From: Thraustochytrium sp. TN22
Taxonomy: Eukaryota > Sar > Bigyra > Thraustochytrida > Thraustochytriidae
Assembly (NCBI GenBank): GCA_013306675.1
Contig: JABLUY010000243.1
Span: 1 to 35,000, forward strand
Direction of reading: 5' to 3'
DNA length: 35,000 nucleotides
The notes under the pieces are model-generated. The model worked only from the letters and a program-made list of their open reading frames with translations. It ran no database searches and was not told where the DNA came from. This document shows positions 26,310 through 35,000 of this stretch, in pieces. The position numbers were made by a program, and so were the translations under genes. The stretch's first letter is position 1, and each line of letters begins with the position of its first letter.

Positions 26310-27848
26310 TCAGGCGGACGAGGCGAAGATGCGCATGAAACCGCGCATGTTCTGGAGCTGCAGCGAAGTGTACTCGATCTTTTCGCCATCGACGGCGAGG
26401 GTGCCGGGGAGGTCATCGGCTTCAGGGTTAGGCTCGAGGCGGAAAGCTCGGGTGACAGCCATCTCGCAAGTGGGGGAGTCGACGTGGGAGCCTTCGTCGA
26501 GCCCGAGCAAGAAGGTCAGAAACTTCCAGCGGGTCATGGGCTCCGGGCCCTTGTCGCGCAGAAAGAGCAGCTGGATGAGGCCGTCGGTGTGGTGAGAATC
26601 GCGAGCGACGCGCGAGGAGAAGCTGGGCCAGGCGATGTTGACGTTCCACATGAACCAGAAGCGGTCCTCAATGGTGCGCCAGGTGGACGGCACGGGCTCA
26701 CCAGGCGCGGGCAGCAGGTCGAGGTGCGGTGCGACGGCGCCGAGGTCGTCCACGAGGTCGCCGTGCTCATCCCAATACAGCGAGCCGGCCTCCTTGGCGT
26801 CCGGGTGCGCGGGCGTGCGTGGGTCGCTGCTGGCGCACGGGAGGTACGAGAGGCGGCCATGGTACTTGCGCAAGAAGAAGACAAGGCGGATCGCCTCCAG
26901 CGTGAAGCGCGTCTCGCCCAGGCTGCGCATGTACTCGGATCCGATGTCGATGTCTGCCATCATCGCCCACTCGACGGCGAGAAACGAATAGATGCGTCGT
27001 GTCTTGACGCCGTCCTTGCCCAGGGCTGCGGCGTCGCCGCTGTACAGGTCGATGGCCGCGACGTCGAACGGCTCGACGCGGGCTCTGGCGACCAAAAAGG
27101 CGGCGGCAAGCGGGCCGTAGGCGAGGCGGGCCGAGTGCGTAACGGACTTGACCAACCCGTTGCCCGAGCCGCCCGGCAGCACGCCCACCGGGATGTCCCG
27201 CACGCAGCGCGCCCAGTCGCTGCGCTGCATGAGACCCTGCAGCACCTCGTACACGAGGCCGTCGCCACTCACCACGACGATGCCCTTGAAACGCTCGCTG
27301 AGCCTCTCCGTGTCGCGCACGTACTCGAGTGCATGGTTCTGGCGTGACGTGATGACGACCTCGACCAGGTGGCCGCCGTCCTCTGCAATGACCTTGGCCC
27401 CCACGTCCTCCCAAACGCCGCGCGCCTTGCCGCTGCCTGCAAAGGGATTCACGAAGACCAAGAGTGGGAGCTCGTCGCGCGCCGTCGCGCGGCCCATTAT
27501 CTCCAGCGCGCGCTGTTGCCAGGCGGCCGCCTGCGCGTCGCCGCCCAGGGCCTCCAGCGTCACCTCGCGTCGCACGAGCTTGCGGTCCTGCGCCGCTGCC
27601 TCCTCATTCGCGCCGCCGCCGCCAAAGATGCGCGTCCACAGCGAAGGCGACTCCTTCTTCGGCTCGTACCCCACCAGGCGCAGCGAGCTGCCCTCTCGCC
27701 GCACGCCCACGAGCCCCGCGGCGTCCAGCTGGAGCTCCGCGTGCGTCTCGCTGTGCAGGCCTCGTTCGTCCAGCTGCACGTCGCTCGTCTCGGCGCCGCC
27801 TAGCGCCGGGCACCGCCACCGCGCGCCGCTCTCCGCATCCCCGAGCAT
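26310..27848 (-). CDS. SPHK: Sphingosine (long-chain base) kinase, copy B
   Basis: Paralogue of copy A in tandem and the same orientation, 512 residues, no introns. The blocks are nearly identical: LLVFVNPFAGSGKARGVWE, VVITSRQNHALEYVRDTE, GIVVVSGDGLVYEVLQGLMQ, GVLPGGSGNGLVKS, WAMMADIDIGSEYMRSLG, RKYHGRLSYLP, GTLAVDGEKIEYTSLQLQ. All nucleotide-binding and substrate-binding elements are kept, so both copies should be active. Differences concentrate in the N-terminal 100 residues (copy B has SPSLWTRIFGGGGANEE and no poly-Ala) and in the variable loop before the C-terminal domain. The N-terminal region may bear on localisation or regulation. The start is the first Met of the frame, whose MLGDAE matches MLSDAT of copy A. 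Confidence 0.92.
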   Translation of the reverse strand: MLGDAESGARWRCPALGGAETSDVQLDERGLHSETHAELQLDAAGLVGVRREGSSLRLVGYEPKKESPSLWTRIFGGGGANEEAAAQDRKLVRREVTLEALGGDAQAAAWQQRALEIMGRATARDELPLLVFVNPFAGSGKARGVWEDVGAKVIAEDGGHLVEVVITSRQNHALEYVRDTERLSERFKGIVVVSGDGLVYEVLQGLMQRSDWARCVRDIPVGVLPGGSGNGLVKSVTHSARLAYGPLAAAFLVARARVEPFDVAAIDLYSGDAAALGKDGVKTRRIYSFLAVEWAMMADIDIGSEYMRSLGETRFTLEAIRLVFFLRKYHGRLSYLPCASSDPRTPAHPDAKEAGSLYWDEHGDLVDDLGAVAPHLDLLPAPGEPVPSTWRTIEDRFWFMWNVNIAWPSFSSRVARDSHHTDGLIQLLFLRDKGPEPMTRWKFLTFLLGLDEGSHVDSPTCEMAVTRAFRLEPNPEADDLPGTLAVDGEKIEYTSLQLQNMRGFMRIFASSA

Positions 27849-28701
27849 CCTCCTCCGCCGCGCCGCGTCTCTGCCCGCCGCGCCGCGCGGCCGCGAGACC
27901 TCACCTCAGGCTCTTCGTTGCGAGTCTGCTGGTGCACCTGGCCGACCTTGTGCAGCACTACTGCATCTCGATGTAGGTTGCGGCCACGCACCACGTGCCT
28001 TGGCGGAACGAGCTTCGCTTGCCAACCTTGGGCAGCGCCGAGCTCGGCGATGCCCTTGAAGCAAGCCTGACAGCGAGTCGTACCACACCAACGACTGGGA
28101 GCAAGCCTTGCCTTGCTGAGCGGGCATGTGGACGCGAGTGACCGGGAGCAAGGCTAACTTCGCAATCTCATAAGCTGCTGCTCCACGCGGACCGCGAGCC
28201 TTGACCACGGCTCGACTTGAACGACGACTTCGACTCAGCTCGCGCCCGACCTCTAACGGCGTTACGTCAGCTTGCGCTTGGCGCTAGCCCGCGGCCTCGA
28301 CACGGCTTGAGCGCAGACAGTGCGAGAGGGGAGACCTTGAAGAAGAAAGAGCAAGGCCTTCACGACCGCATCGATCGAACCAAGCAAGGCAGCGATGGTC
28401 TCCGGTCTCGAACGATACGATGGATGTGTCGAAACTCGGCTCGTATCCTCGAGCCCGACCTCATGCCTGCCTGCCCGCATGCTCGCTCGCATGCTTGCGC
28501 ACTCTCTCCGGGGCGACGCTCGCCGGCGGGCAGGTACGACATGCCTCGTGGCGAAGACGACGAACTCGAAGCCGGCCGGCTCAGCTGCCCGCCCTGCGCG
28601 CAGGTCCTCGTCCGAGTCGCGGTGCTCGACGGCGCAGAGGCACCGCAGCAAAACGTGAACGCCTCGGACTCGGCAGCCTCGGAAGACGCAAGCGCGGCGG
28701 G
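27849..28701. other. Divergent spacer upstream of kinase copy B and the single-TM protein
   Basis: No gene is supported. It must contain the promoters of both flanking divergent genes. The plus-strand frame of the next gene is open from 28420, but this part is Arg/Cys/Ala-rich and unlikely to be coding. AAGC/AAGG-rich sequence occurs near 28340-28390. Confidence 0.55.
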
Positions 28702-29646
28702 ATGGAGGCCGCGCGGCGGTGGGCCGCGGGCGGCGAGCGCGAGGACGGCGGCGTGCGGCTGGCGACGCTGGCGCTGGGCGTGCTGGGGCTGGTGCTGCTG
28801 GGCGCGCTGGCGCGGCGCGCCTGGGGCCAGGGGCGGCCGGGCGAGCAGGAGGCGCGCGGCGGCGGGCATGAGCGGCGCGCGCGAGGCGCGCTGCGCGCAG
28901 CCAAGCCCAAGGCGCAAGGCGAGGTCCGCGTGGCGGTGGGCGACGAGAAGCGCGCGCTGGAGGCGGCCAGCGACTTCGCGCGCAACCTGCGCGCGGGCGC
29001 GATCCGCATCGTCACCGCAACACACGCCGCGGGCCGCCCGCTCGAGGAGGCCTGGCCGGCGCTGCTCGAGGCGCAGTCGGCGTCGCAGGCCATGTCGGCC
29101 GCGACAGCCGACCGCCTGGCCGCGACGCTGCAGGAGGCGGTGCTCGTCGCCTGGCAGGAGGCGGACCCGGCGGCAACCAAGCTGCCGCCGGGCGTCGGCC
29201 TGCGCGCCATGGAGCTGCTCACGGTCTCGCCCACTATGGACGCGTTGCTGGACGCCGGCGTGATGCCGCCGTCCATGAGCCAGCCCTCATACACGCTCGT
29301 GGTCGCGGCCTCGGAGGTGCGCTGCATGACGGACGGCTTTGTCGGCATGCCGCTGCAGGGCCCGGCCGACCCTAACCTCAAGTACACGGACCAGCGCCTG
29401 CGCCTGCTCTCGGACAACATCCTGGACGGCCCTTCTGGCGCCGTCGGTGGCGGCGATGCCAATCCGGCCGAGGACAGCAGCGGAGTGGACGGCGCCTCGA
29501 TCCGGCTGCGCTACTGCGTCGTGGCCACGTCTGCCCGGACAGCCGCGGCCATCGCCAGCCGCACAGCGCCTGCGCTCGAGTCCGCTTGCCAGCACCGCGA
29601 CGCTCCGGCCGAGGTTTGGACGGACGTACTCCTCCAGGCCGACTGA
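28702..29646 (+). CDS. Single-TM protein of unknown function
   Basis: A 314-residue single-exon protein with no recognised family. After a hydrophilic N-terminus (MEAARRWAAGGEREDGG) there is one hydrophobic segment at about 20-38 (LATLALGVLGLVLLGALARR) and then an Arg-rich stretch. This suggests a signal anchor with the cytosolic side deciding topology by positive charge. The rest (about 75-314) is soluble. It has helical sequence (EKRALEAASDFARNLRAGAI ... AATADRLAATLQEAVLVAW) and a C-terminal part with strands (YTLVVAASEVRCMTDGF ... IRLRYCVVATSARTAA). The C-terminal half reads like a compact alpha/beta domain. The start is chosen because it directly precedes the membrane segment. It lies 542 bases before the NCoR-like gene on the same strand. 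Confidence 0.65.
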   Translation: MEAARRWAAGGEREDGGVRLATLALGVLGLVLLGALARRAWGQGRPGEQEARGGGHERRARGALRAAKPKAQGEVRVAVGDEKRALEAASDFARNLRAGAIRIVTATHAAGRPLEEAWPALLEAQSASQAMSAATADRLAATLQEAVLVAWQEADPAATKLPPGVGLRAMELLTVSPTMDALLDAGVMPPSMSQPSYTLVVAASEVRCMTDGFVGMPLQGPADPNLKYTDQRLRLLSDNILDGPSGAVGGGDANPAEDSSGVDGASIRLRYCVVATSARTAAAIASRTAPALESACQHRDAPAEVWTDVLLQAD

Positions 29647-30052
29647 CCGACTGCGGCTTTCAGAGCAGAACTTCCCTTTTGCCTTTTGCCAGGCCGTACG
29701 TGCTGCCTGCCGCGCCTGCCTGCATGCAGGCCAGGGCGGGCCAGCCGGCCGCCATGTACCCGTATCAGCCCGAACGAAACAGCAAACCAAACAAAGAGCG
29801 AAAATCCACGAACTTGCAGCAGTACGGGGTCACTCTGGTGGTGACATTCTCCTTGAAGAAGCCGCGGGGCCCGAGCGCGGCGGTCCCGTCCCGCGCGATC
29901 TCCCCCTTGCTTAAGGCGGCGCCGCCGCGCGCCCCTGGCCCCGCGGCGCGCGGGAAGGGAGCGGAGCAGCGGGGGCGCGAGACCACCTTAGCGCCGCGGC
30001 TGCCGTCGAGCTAACGACGGTCCTCGCCGTAACTAGCTAGTAATAAGAGAGG

Positions 30053-30077
30053 GAGAGAGAGAGAGAGAGAGAGAGAA
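30053..30077. repeat. GA dinucleotide tract
   Basis: About twelve GA units lie roughly 110 bases before the NCoR-like start codon, probably in its promoter or 5' UTR. Confidence 0.85.
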
Positions 30078-30112
30078 GGGGATTTCGAATTCAAATCGCG
30101 AGCGAGCGCGGC

Positions 30113-30115
30113 GCC

Positions 30116-30158
<43 letters not shown>

Positions 30159-30181
30159 GCGCGGGCGCGGGCGCGGGCGCG
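30113..30181. repeat. GGGCGC hexanucleotide array
   Basis: About ten GGGCGC units with one GAGCGC variant end a few bases before the start codon of the NCoR-like gene. Confidence 0.8.
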
Positions 30182-30188
30182 GGGCAGC

Positions 30189-30265
30189 ATGTACGGGTCG
30201 GGCGGGGCAGGTTCGGGCGGCGCGAGCGGCGGCAGCGGCGGCGGCAGCGGCAGCGGGCGAGGGCC

Positions 30266-30313
<48 letters not shown>

Positions 30314-30388
30314 CATGGCGCTGGCGGGCCACACGCACGGGCTGGCGATGGCGCGGCCGCCGGCGTTCGGTACGCGCGCGCCGCCGCC

Positions 30389-30419
<31 letters not shown>

Positions 30420-31783
30420 CACATGGCCGGCGGTGTGGCCGGCCTGGGCGGCGTGGGCGGCGCAGCGTGGCGGCCGGCCTGGGGCGGCGGCGTGGGCGTG
30501 GGCGGCGCGGCCTCGCGCGAGGCGCGCGAGCGCTACCGCGAGCGCAAGTTCTCCGCGAGCAGCACCGGCAGCACCGGCAGCGGCGGCGGCACGGGCGGCG
30601 GCGCTGGTGCTGGCGCTGGCTCTGGCGCGGGTGCAGGCACGGGCAGCGGCGGCGATCCGCGCGCACTGCGGCGCGACGCCAGCGTCGGGTCCAGCGGCAG
30701 CGGCGTGGCCGGCCATCGCATGGGAAGCCCGCGCAAGTCGTGGGACGCCGGCAACCGCCATAACCCGTGGGATGACCGAGCGCCGCGGTACGGGAGCCGC
30801 AGCTTCTCGGTCGGGTCCTCGAGCGCGGAGAAGAAGGCCGCGGGAAGCGGCGCTGGAGGGCCCGGCGCAGGTGACACCGACAGCGCCGATGACGGCCCGC
30901 ACAAGGTCAAGCTCGCGCGGCGCATCTCCGCCGTCGACGAGCTGCTCGGGGAGGGACCGTCCTTGGAGCCTGCAGGTGCTACGAGCCTCTTCACGCCGCA
31001 GGGCGTGCAGCTGCACCGCCAGAACTCGGAGAGCTCCGTCGGTAGCGCGCGCAGCCCGCAGGGCTCCGGCGCAGGCAGCTCCGGACTCTTCGGCTGGGGC
31101 AAGGGCCTCGCGGCGCGCACCGGCTCCGGGATGGACAACAAGAAGCGCAAGGATGTCACCGGCAACCATAGGGAAATGGACAAGGACAAGGACAAGGACA
31201 AGGACAAGGACAAGGACAAGGACAAGGACAAGGATGGCGCCGACGAGGCGGAGCCATCCAAGTCTAAGGACAAGGACATGGCCATGGCCATCGAGGAGGA
31301 GGAGGAGGAAAAGGGGGAGGAGTCAAAGGAGTCCAAGAAGGTCACCGCCAGAGAGGCGGAGGCCAAGGCTGACACACCGACCGAGGCTAAGCTCGCGGCG
31401 ACCGACGTCAAGCCCGCGGACTCGGCCAAGGGTGGCGACTCGACTGAGGCCGAGGCTGTGTCCGCTGACGCGGCGTCCGCCACGGCCACCGGCGCTTCTG
31501 GGCCGATCGTGCCTGCAGCGCCTGCCGTCTTGGACTCCGCATCCAAGGTCGCTTCGCCGCCCAAGGGCAGTGGCGATGTCCTCAACAACAAGGACAAGTC
31601 CGAGTCTGGCGAGGTGAGCGAGATTTCAGATGTATCCGACGACGAAGGTGAGCACGCGGGCGACAAGTCCAAGTCCGCTGCTGAGATGCCACCGGCGAGC
31701 AAGGACAAGGGTGACAAGGACGAGCGCCCCACAGCAGCCGCCGCGGGAACCAAGGCCGCCGACACCAAGGCGCCTGCGTCCCC

Positions 31784-31835
<52 letters not shown>

Positions 31836-32694
31836 GCCGCGGCGCAGCCCGCGCCGGCCGCGTCCGAGGACTCGGCCGCCGTTGCGGCCAAGCCGGACCA
31901 GGAGAAGACCGCGCCAGCGACAGCGGAGCCGCCCGCGCCGGCGGCGCAACTCGCGCGCTCCTCAAGCTCCGCGGACGAGGCCTCCGCCGGCACCAAGTCG
32001 CCCTCCAAGAAGGATGGCGAGCTTGGGGTCGACCAGAAGCGCCGCCAGTCATCAGACTCGCGCGCCTCGCGCGAGGAAGAGGGCGACGATACCGAGGATG
32101 CGGACGCGCGCGCGGCGCGCAAGAAGGAGCGCAAGCAAAAGAAGAAGAAGAAGCGCAAGCGCGACAAGCACAAGGACGAGCACAAGCGGCGCCGCGCTCG
32201 CGGCAGCGACGACGAAGCCATGTCAGATGCCGAGCCGAATGAGTTGGCGTCTGCGTCCGAGGCGCCGGCGTCGGCGCCAGCGGAAACCGCGGCACCCGCT
32301 GCTGCCTCGAGCCCGACCGCCGCTTCCGCTTCCGCAGCCCTTGCCGTGGCTGCTCCTGCTGCTGCTCCTGCTTCTGTTGCCCCCCTTGCTGCAGCTCCTG
32401 CTGCCGGTGCGACCTCTGTGCCGGACGACGAAGACGACGCGGCCAGCAAACCGCACAAAAAGAAGCGCAAGTCCAAGAAGCGCAAGCTCGAGCGCCGCCA
32501 CAGCCGCGACAGCATGGGCTCGGTCTCGGAGCGCGACGACAGCAACGAAAACGCCAAGCCCGAGGTCGAGCCTGCCCGCGGTGCTGATGGCACCGCCGCT
32601 GCCGCCGCCGCGGAGCTGCCCGCTCCGCCGGCGATTCCAGGGGAGGGGAACGCCGCGGCGGCAGTGGCTGCTGCACCACCAGCATCACCATCGC

Positions 32695-32735
<41 letters not shown>

Positions 32736-33264
32736 GCTCCGTCCAAGTCTGGGGAGGAAGCCAAGATGGACCTCGATGAGGGCGAGAAGGCGCCTCCGGC
32801 GCAGACCAAGAGCACCACCTCTGTCGCTGCTGCCGCAGCCGCCGCAGCCGCCGCCGCGGCGGCGGCGGACGACGCAGGCGAGTCCACGCGGGCCCGCAAG
32901 GAGAGCAAATCATCGCGAAAGGCCGCCAAGGAGACCGCGGAGGCCACAGCAAGAAGCGCCAGCGTCGACGCAGACGCAGACGCAGACACCGACATGAAGG
33001 ATGTCAGCGAGCAGAAGCAAGCTGCGAAAGACAGCAAGAAGGTAGAGGAGCCGGCCAATTCTGGCGCCAAGGCAAAGCCCGTGAGCACCGAGGCTGCCGT
33101 GCCCAAGGCACAGAGCGCAAGCAATAAGGTTGCCGAATCGGAGTTCGCGAGTGATGCCGAGGCTGCGGCGCCAAAGCCCGCGAGTGCCGACGCGGAGGCG
33201 CGAAAGGCAGCAATGGAGGTCCCGGCGTCCAAGAAGGAGGATGTGGCGGCGCGGCCGGCAGCAA

Positions 33265-33298
<34 letters not shown>

Positions 33299-35000
33299 TC
33301 GGCGCGCGCGTCAGCAGTTGGGCCTGCCCGGGCCGTCCAAGGCACAGGCGGCCGCGGCGGCCGCCGCTGCCTCCGCAAACGAGGATGTGGACATGGACGA
33401 CAACGAGGAGGACGCAGCGGCAGGCGCGGCGTCGTCACCGGCGTCCGCCTCGACGCCGGCCAAGGCGGGCGAGGACGAGAATGGCGCCCGGGCCGGCCAG
33501 CCGCCGCGTGAGCTGGAGCGACAGCCGCGCAAGCTACCGTCCAAGGCCGCTGTTGAGGAGTCGCTGCGTTTGGTGGAGGCCGAGCTCGCGGACACGCGCA
33601 AAGCGCTCGATCGCGTGGTGTCGCAGCGCGGCAAGCTGGAGGAGTCGTCAGACCTTACGGACGCGGACGCGGATGAGGCGCGCGACGGCGAGGATCTCGC
33701 GCGCACCATCGTCCGTGAGAACATGGAGCGCGCCCGCATCGCTCGCGCCATGCTCAAGGGTCTAGACTATGAGTCCGGCGCGGGAGCCTCGGGCACGCAA
33801 GGCGGTGCTTCGTCGTCCATTCGGAGCCTGAATGCGCTCCAGGAAATGCTCTCCAAGGATCCGCACAGCCTGCCGCTGTACAGCAGCCCCAAGGAGGCAC
33901 CGTGCTGGGCCGCCAATGAGGAGGCCTTTGCTCGCAAGCTGCCGCGTATGAGAGCACGCATTGCGGTCGATCTCGCCATGCATCGGCGCTACCAGTCGCA
34001 GCTGTTGGCAAGCTACCGCAATTTGCAAGTGGCGTATGACAGCAAGCGCGCCAACGAGCCTGGGAGCGGCGATCGCGGCGGCGGCGGCACTGCGGGCGCA
34101 GGTAGCAAGGGCGGAGACGCGGAGGCCGCTGCGGCTGCTGCGGCGGCCGCCGCCGCCGCCGCCGAGGCAGAGCGCGAGACAGGCGGCAAGCGTACGCGCA
34201 ACGGGAACCCGGCCCATCGGTATCCATCTCGCGGCACGACCACGATCCAAGGCGACTTTGTGGGCAGCGACTACGAGGCGCAGGCTCGCCTCAAGGAGCT
34301 CGAGGAGGCAGAGTCCCGCGAGAAGGCGCGACAGATCAATGCGGCGACGCTGCCGGACATGATTGTCTCGGAGCGCTCGCAGCGGCTGGCGCGCTTCGAG
34401 ACGGAGACTGCGCGGCTCTCCACGGATGGCTTCCCGGCGCGCTGTGCAGGCCTGCCCGGCCACGTGCCGTGCTCCGCCGTGGGCGCCGTGTACAAGGCCG
34501 AGAAGGTGGCGAACGGGCGCGAGATCATGGCAGGGGCCTCGGCTGAGCAGCCAACGCTGAGCGGGTGCAACTGCCCACGTGCTGTGGCCTGCCAAAACCA
34601 GCTGGTGAACCCGTGGACCGACCTGGAGAAGCTCATTTTCGTGGACAAGTTTCTGCAGTATCCCAAGGACTTCCACAAGATCTCTACCTTCCTCCGCAAC
34701 AAGTCGACGCGAGACTGCGTCGAGTTCTACTATCGCGTCAAGAAGAGCGGTCCACTCAGCTTTAAGGTCCTCATGCAGGAGCAGTTCATGCACCGCAAGA
34801 CCCAGCGCAAGCCGCAGTGGAGCCTGACCGAGATGGCTGCGCGTGCCATGGGCATCGAGCTGCCGCCATCCGTCGAGCAGGAGGTGCTCCGCCAAACCGG
34901 TGAGGAGCAGCGCCGCCCCAACGTGCCGCCCTCGCCCAGCCAGTCCGACGACACTCCGCTCGTGAGCAAGCCGGCCAAGAAGGGCAAGAAGCGCGCCAAG
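30189..35000 (+). CDS. NCoR/SMRT-like SANT-domain corepressor, partial (3' end beyond window)
   Basis: One uninterrupted frame of at least 1603 codons with no stop before the window edge. The first about 1150 residues are disordered: Gly/Ser-rich, several proline runs of 10 or more, an eight-fold Asp-Lys repeat near 330-350, acidic stretches, and Lys-rich clusters such as KKERKQKKKKKRKRDKHK. The ordered region follows. It has helices around NALQEMLSKDPHSLPLYSSP and MHRRYQSQLLASYRNLQ, then GDFVGSDYEAQARLKELEE and the AATLPDMI segment, as in NCoR/SMRT and plant or fungal relatives. A SANT/Myb domain begins at about 1474 (NPWTDLEKLIFVDKFLQYPK, then DFHKISTFLRNKST and DCVEFYYRVKK). Family members recruit class I histone deacetylases (SMRT/NCoR-HDAC3, yeast Set3C via Snt1). 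A nuclear repressor role is inferred. A second SANT domain may lie beyond the edge. Confidence 0.9.

Larger units (their letters stand above)
29647..30188. other. Intergenic spacer with GA and GGGCGC repeats
   Basis: Contains the 3' flank of the single-TM gene and the 5' flank of the NCoR-like gene. In-frame stops at 30012 and 30027 precede the NCoR-like start with no Met between, which supports 30189 as that start. A minus-strand open frame at 29765-29986 is non-repetitive in part, but I could not assign it. Confidence 0.6.

Noticed and set aside
29765-29986. Short minus-strand frame with a non-repetitive stretch (GPRGFFKENVTTRVTPYCCK)
   Set aside because: Most of it is low-complexity, no family is recognised, and it lies where a 3' flank is expected; kept only as a note.
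30533-33232. 899-residue minus-strand open frame rich in Ser and Ala
   Set aside because: It is the antisense shadow of the NCoR-like gene, whose plus-strand frame has a SANT domain and runs to the edge; the minus frame is only low-complexity.

Overview
This is nuclear DNA of a GC-rich, compact eukaryote, probably a microbial protist. Fifteen protein genes lie on both strands with short spacers. Most reading frames are uninterrupted. The few introns I could place are short with GT...AG ends (about 54-160 nt), and the products are eukaryotic (CDKAL1, Grc3/NOL9, SELENOF-like, RCC1-BTB, COPI-associated, SLC25 carrier, sphingosine kinases, NCoR/SMRT-like SANT protein). The large secreted-domain protein with FG-GAP repeats, a Cys-rich stalk and a polytopic C-terminus resembles an architecture I associate with stramenopiles (oomycetes, diatoms, labyrinthulomycetes). 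A thraustochytrid-like stramenopile is my best guess, but the sequence does not prove it. No rRNA, tRNA, CRISPR array, intact transposon or viral gene was found.

Layout. 1-1790: gene-free, rich in pentanucleotide repeats. 1791-5073: CDKAL1 (-) and a Grc3/NOL9-type kinase (+) head to head, 55 nt apart. 5301-7872 (or to 8583): SELENOF-like ER protein (-) and a seven-repeat RCC1 propeller with BTB domain (-). 7873-9298: low-complexity spacer. 9299-13210: COPI-associated four-TM protein (+) and a three-exon acidic protein with possible zinc ligands (+). 13328-14336: three-exon dual-specificity-type phosphatase (-). 14490-16616: two-exon four-TM protein (+) and two-exon mitochondrial carrier (+). 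16794-17111: small acidic helical protein (-). 17112-18511: repeat-rich spacer. 18512-23065: 1517-residue FG-GAP membrane protein (-). 23822-27848: two tandem sphingosine kinases (-). 28702-29646: single-TM protein of unknown function (+). 30189 to the right edge: NCoR/SMRT-like protein (+), cut by the window.

The genes do not form one pathway. Functional links are limited. CDKAL1 and Grc3 both act in RNA maturation and may share a promoter. The SELENOF-like, COPI-associated and FG-GAP proteins all belong to the secretory system. The two sphingosine kinases are a local duplication.

No clearly new multi-gene system stands out. The strongest single observation is a SELENOF homologue that keeps the UGGT-binding cysteine framework with family spacing but has Asp-Arg-Phe where the family carries its redox Cys-Gly-Sec. 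Other points are the FG-GAP/polytopic receptor-like protein, several orphan proteins, and gene boundaries marked by tandem arrays of different five-base units.
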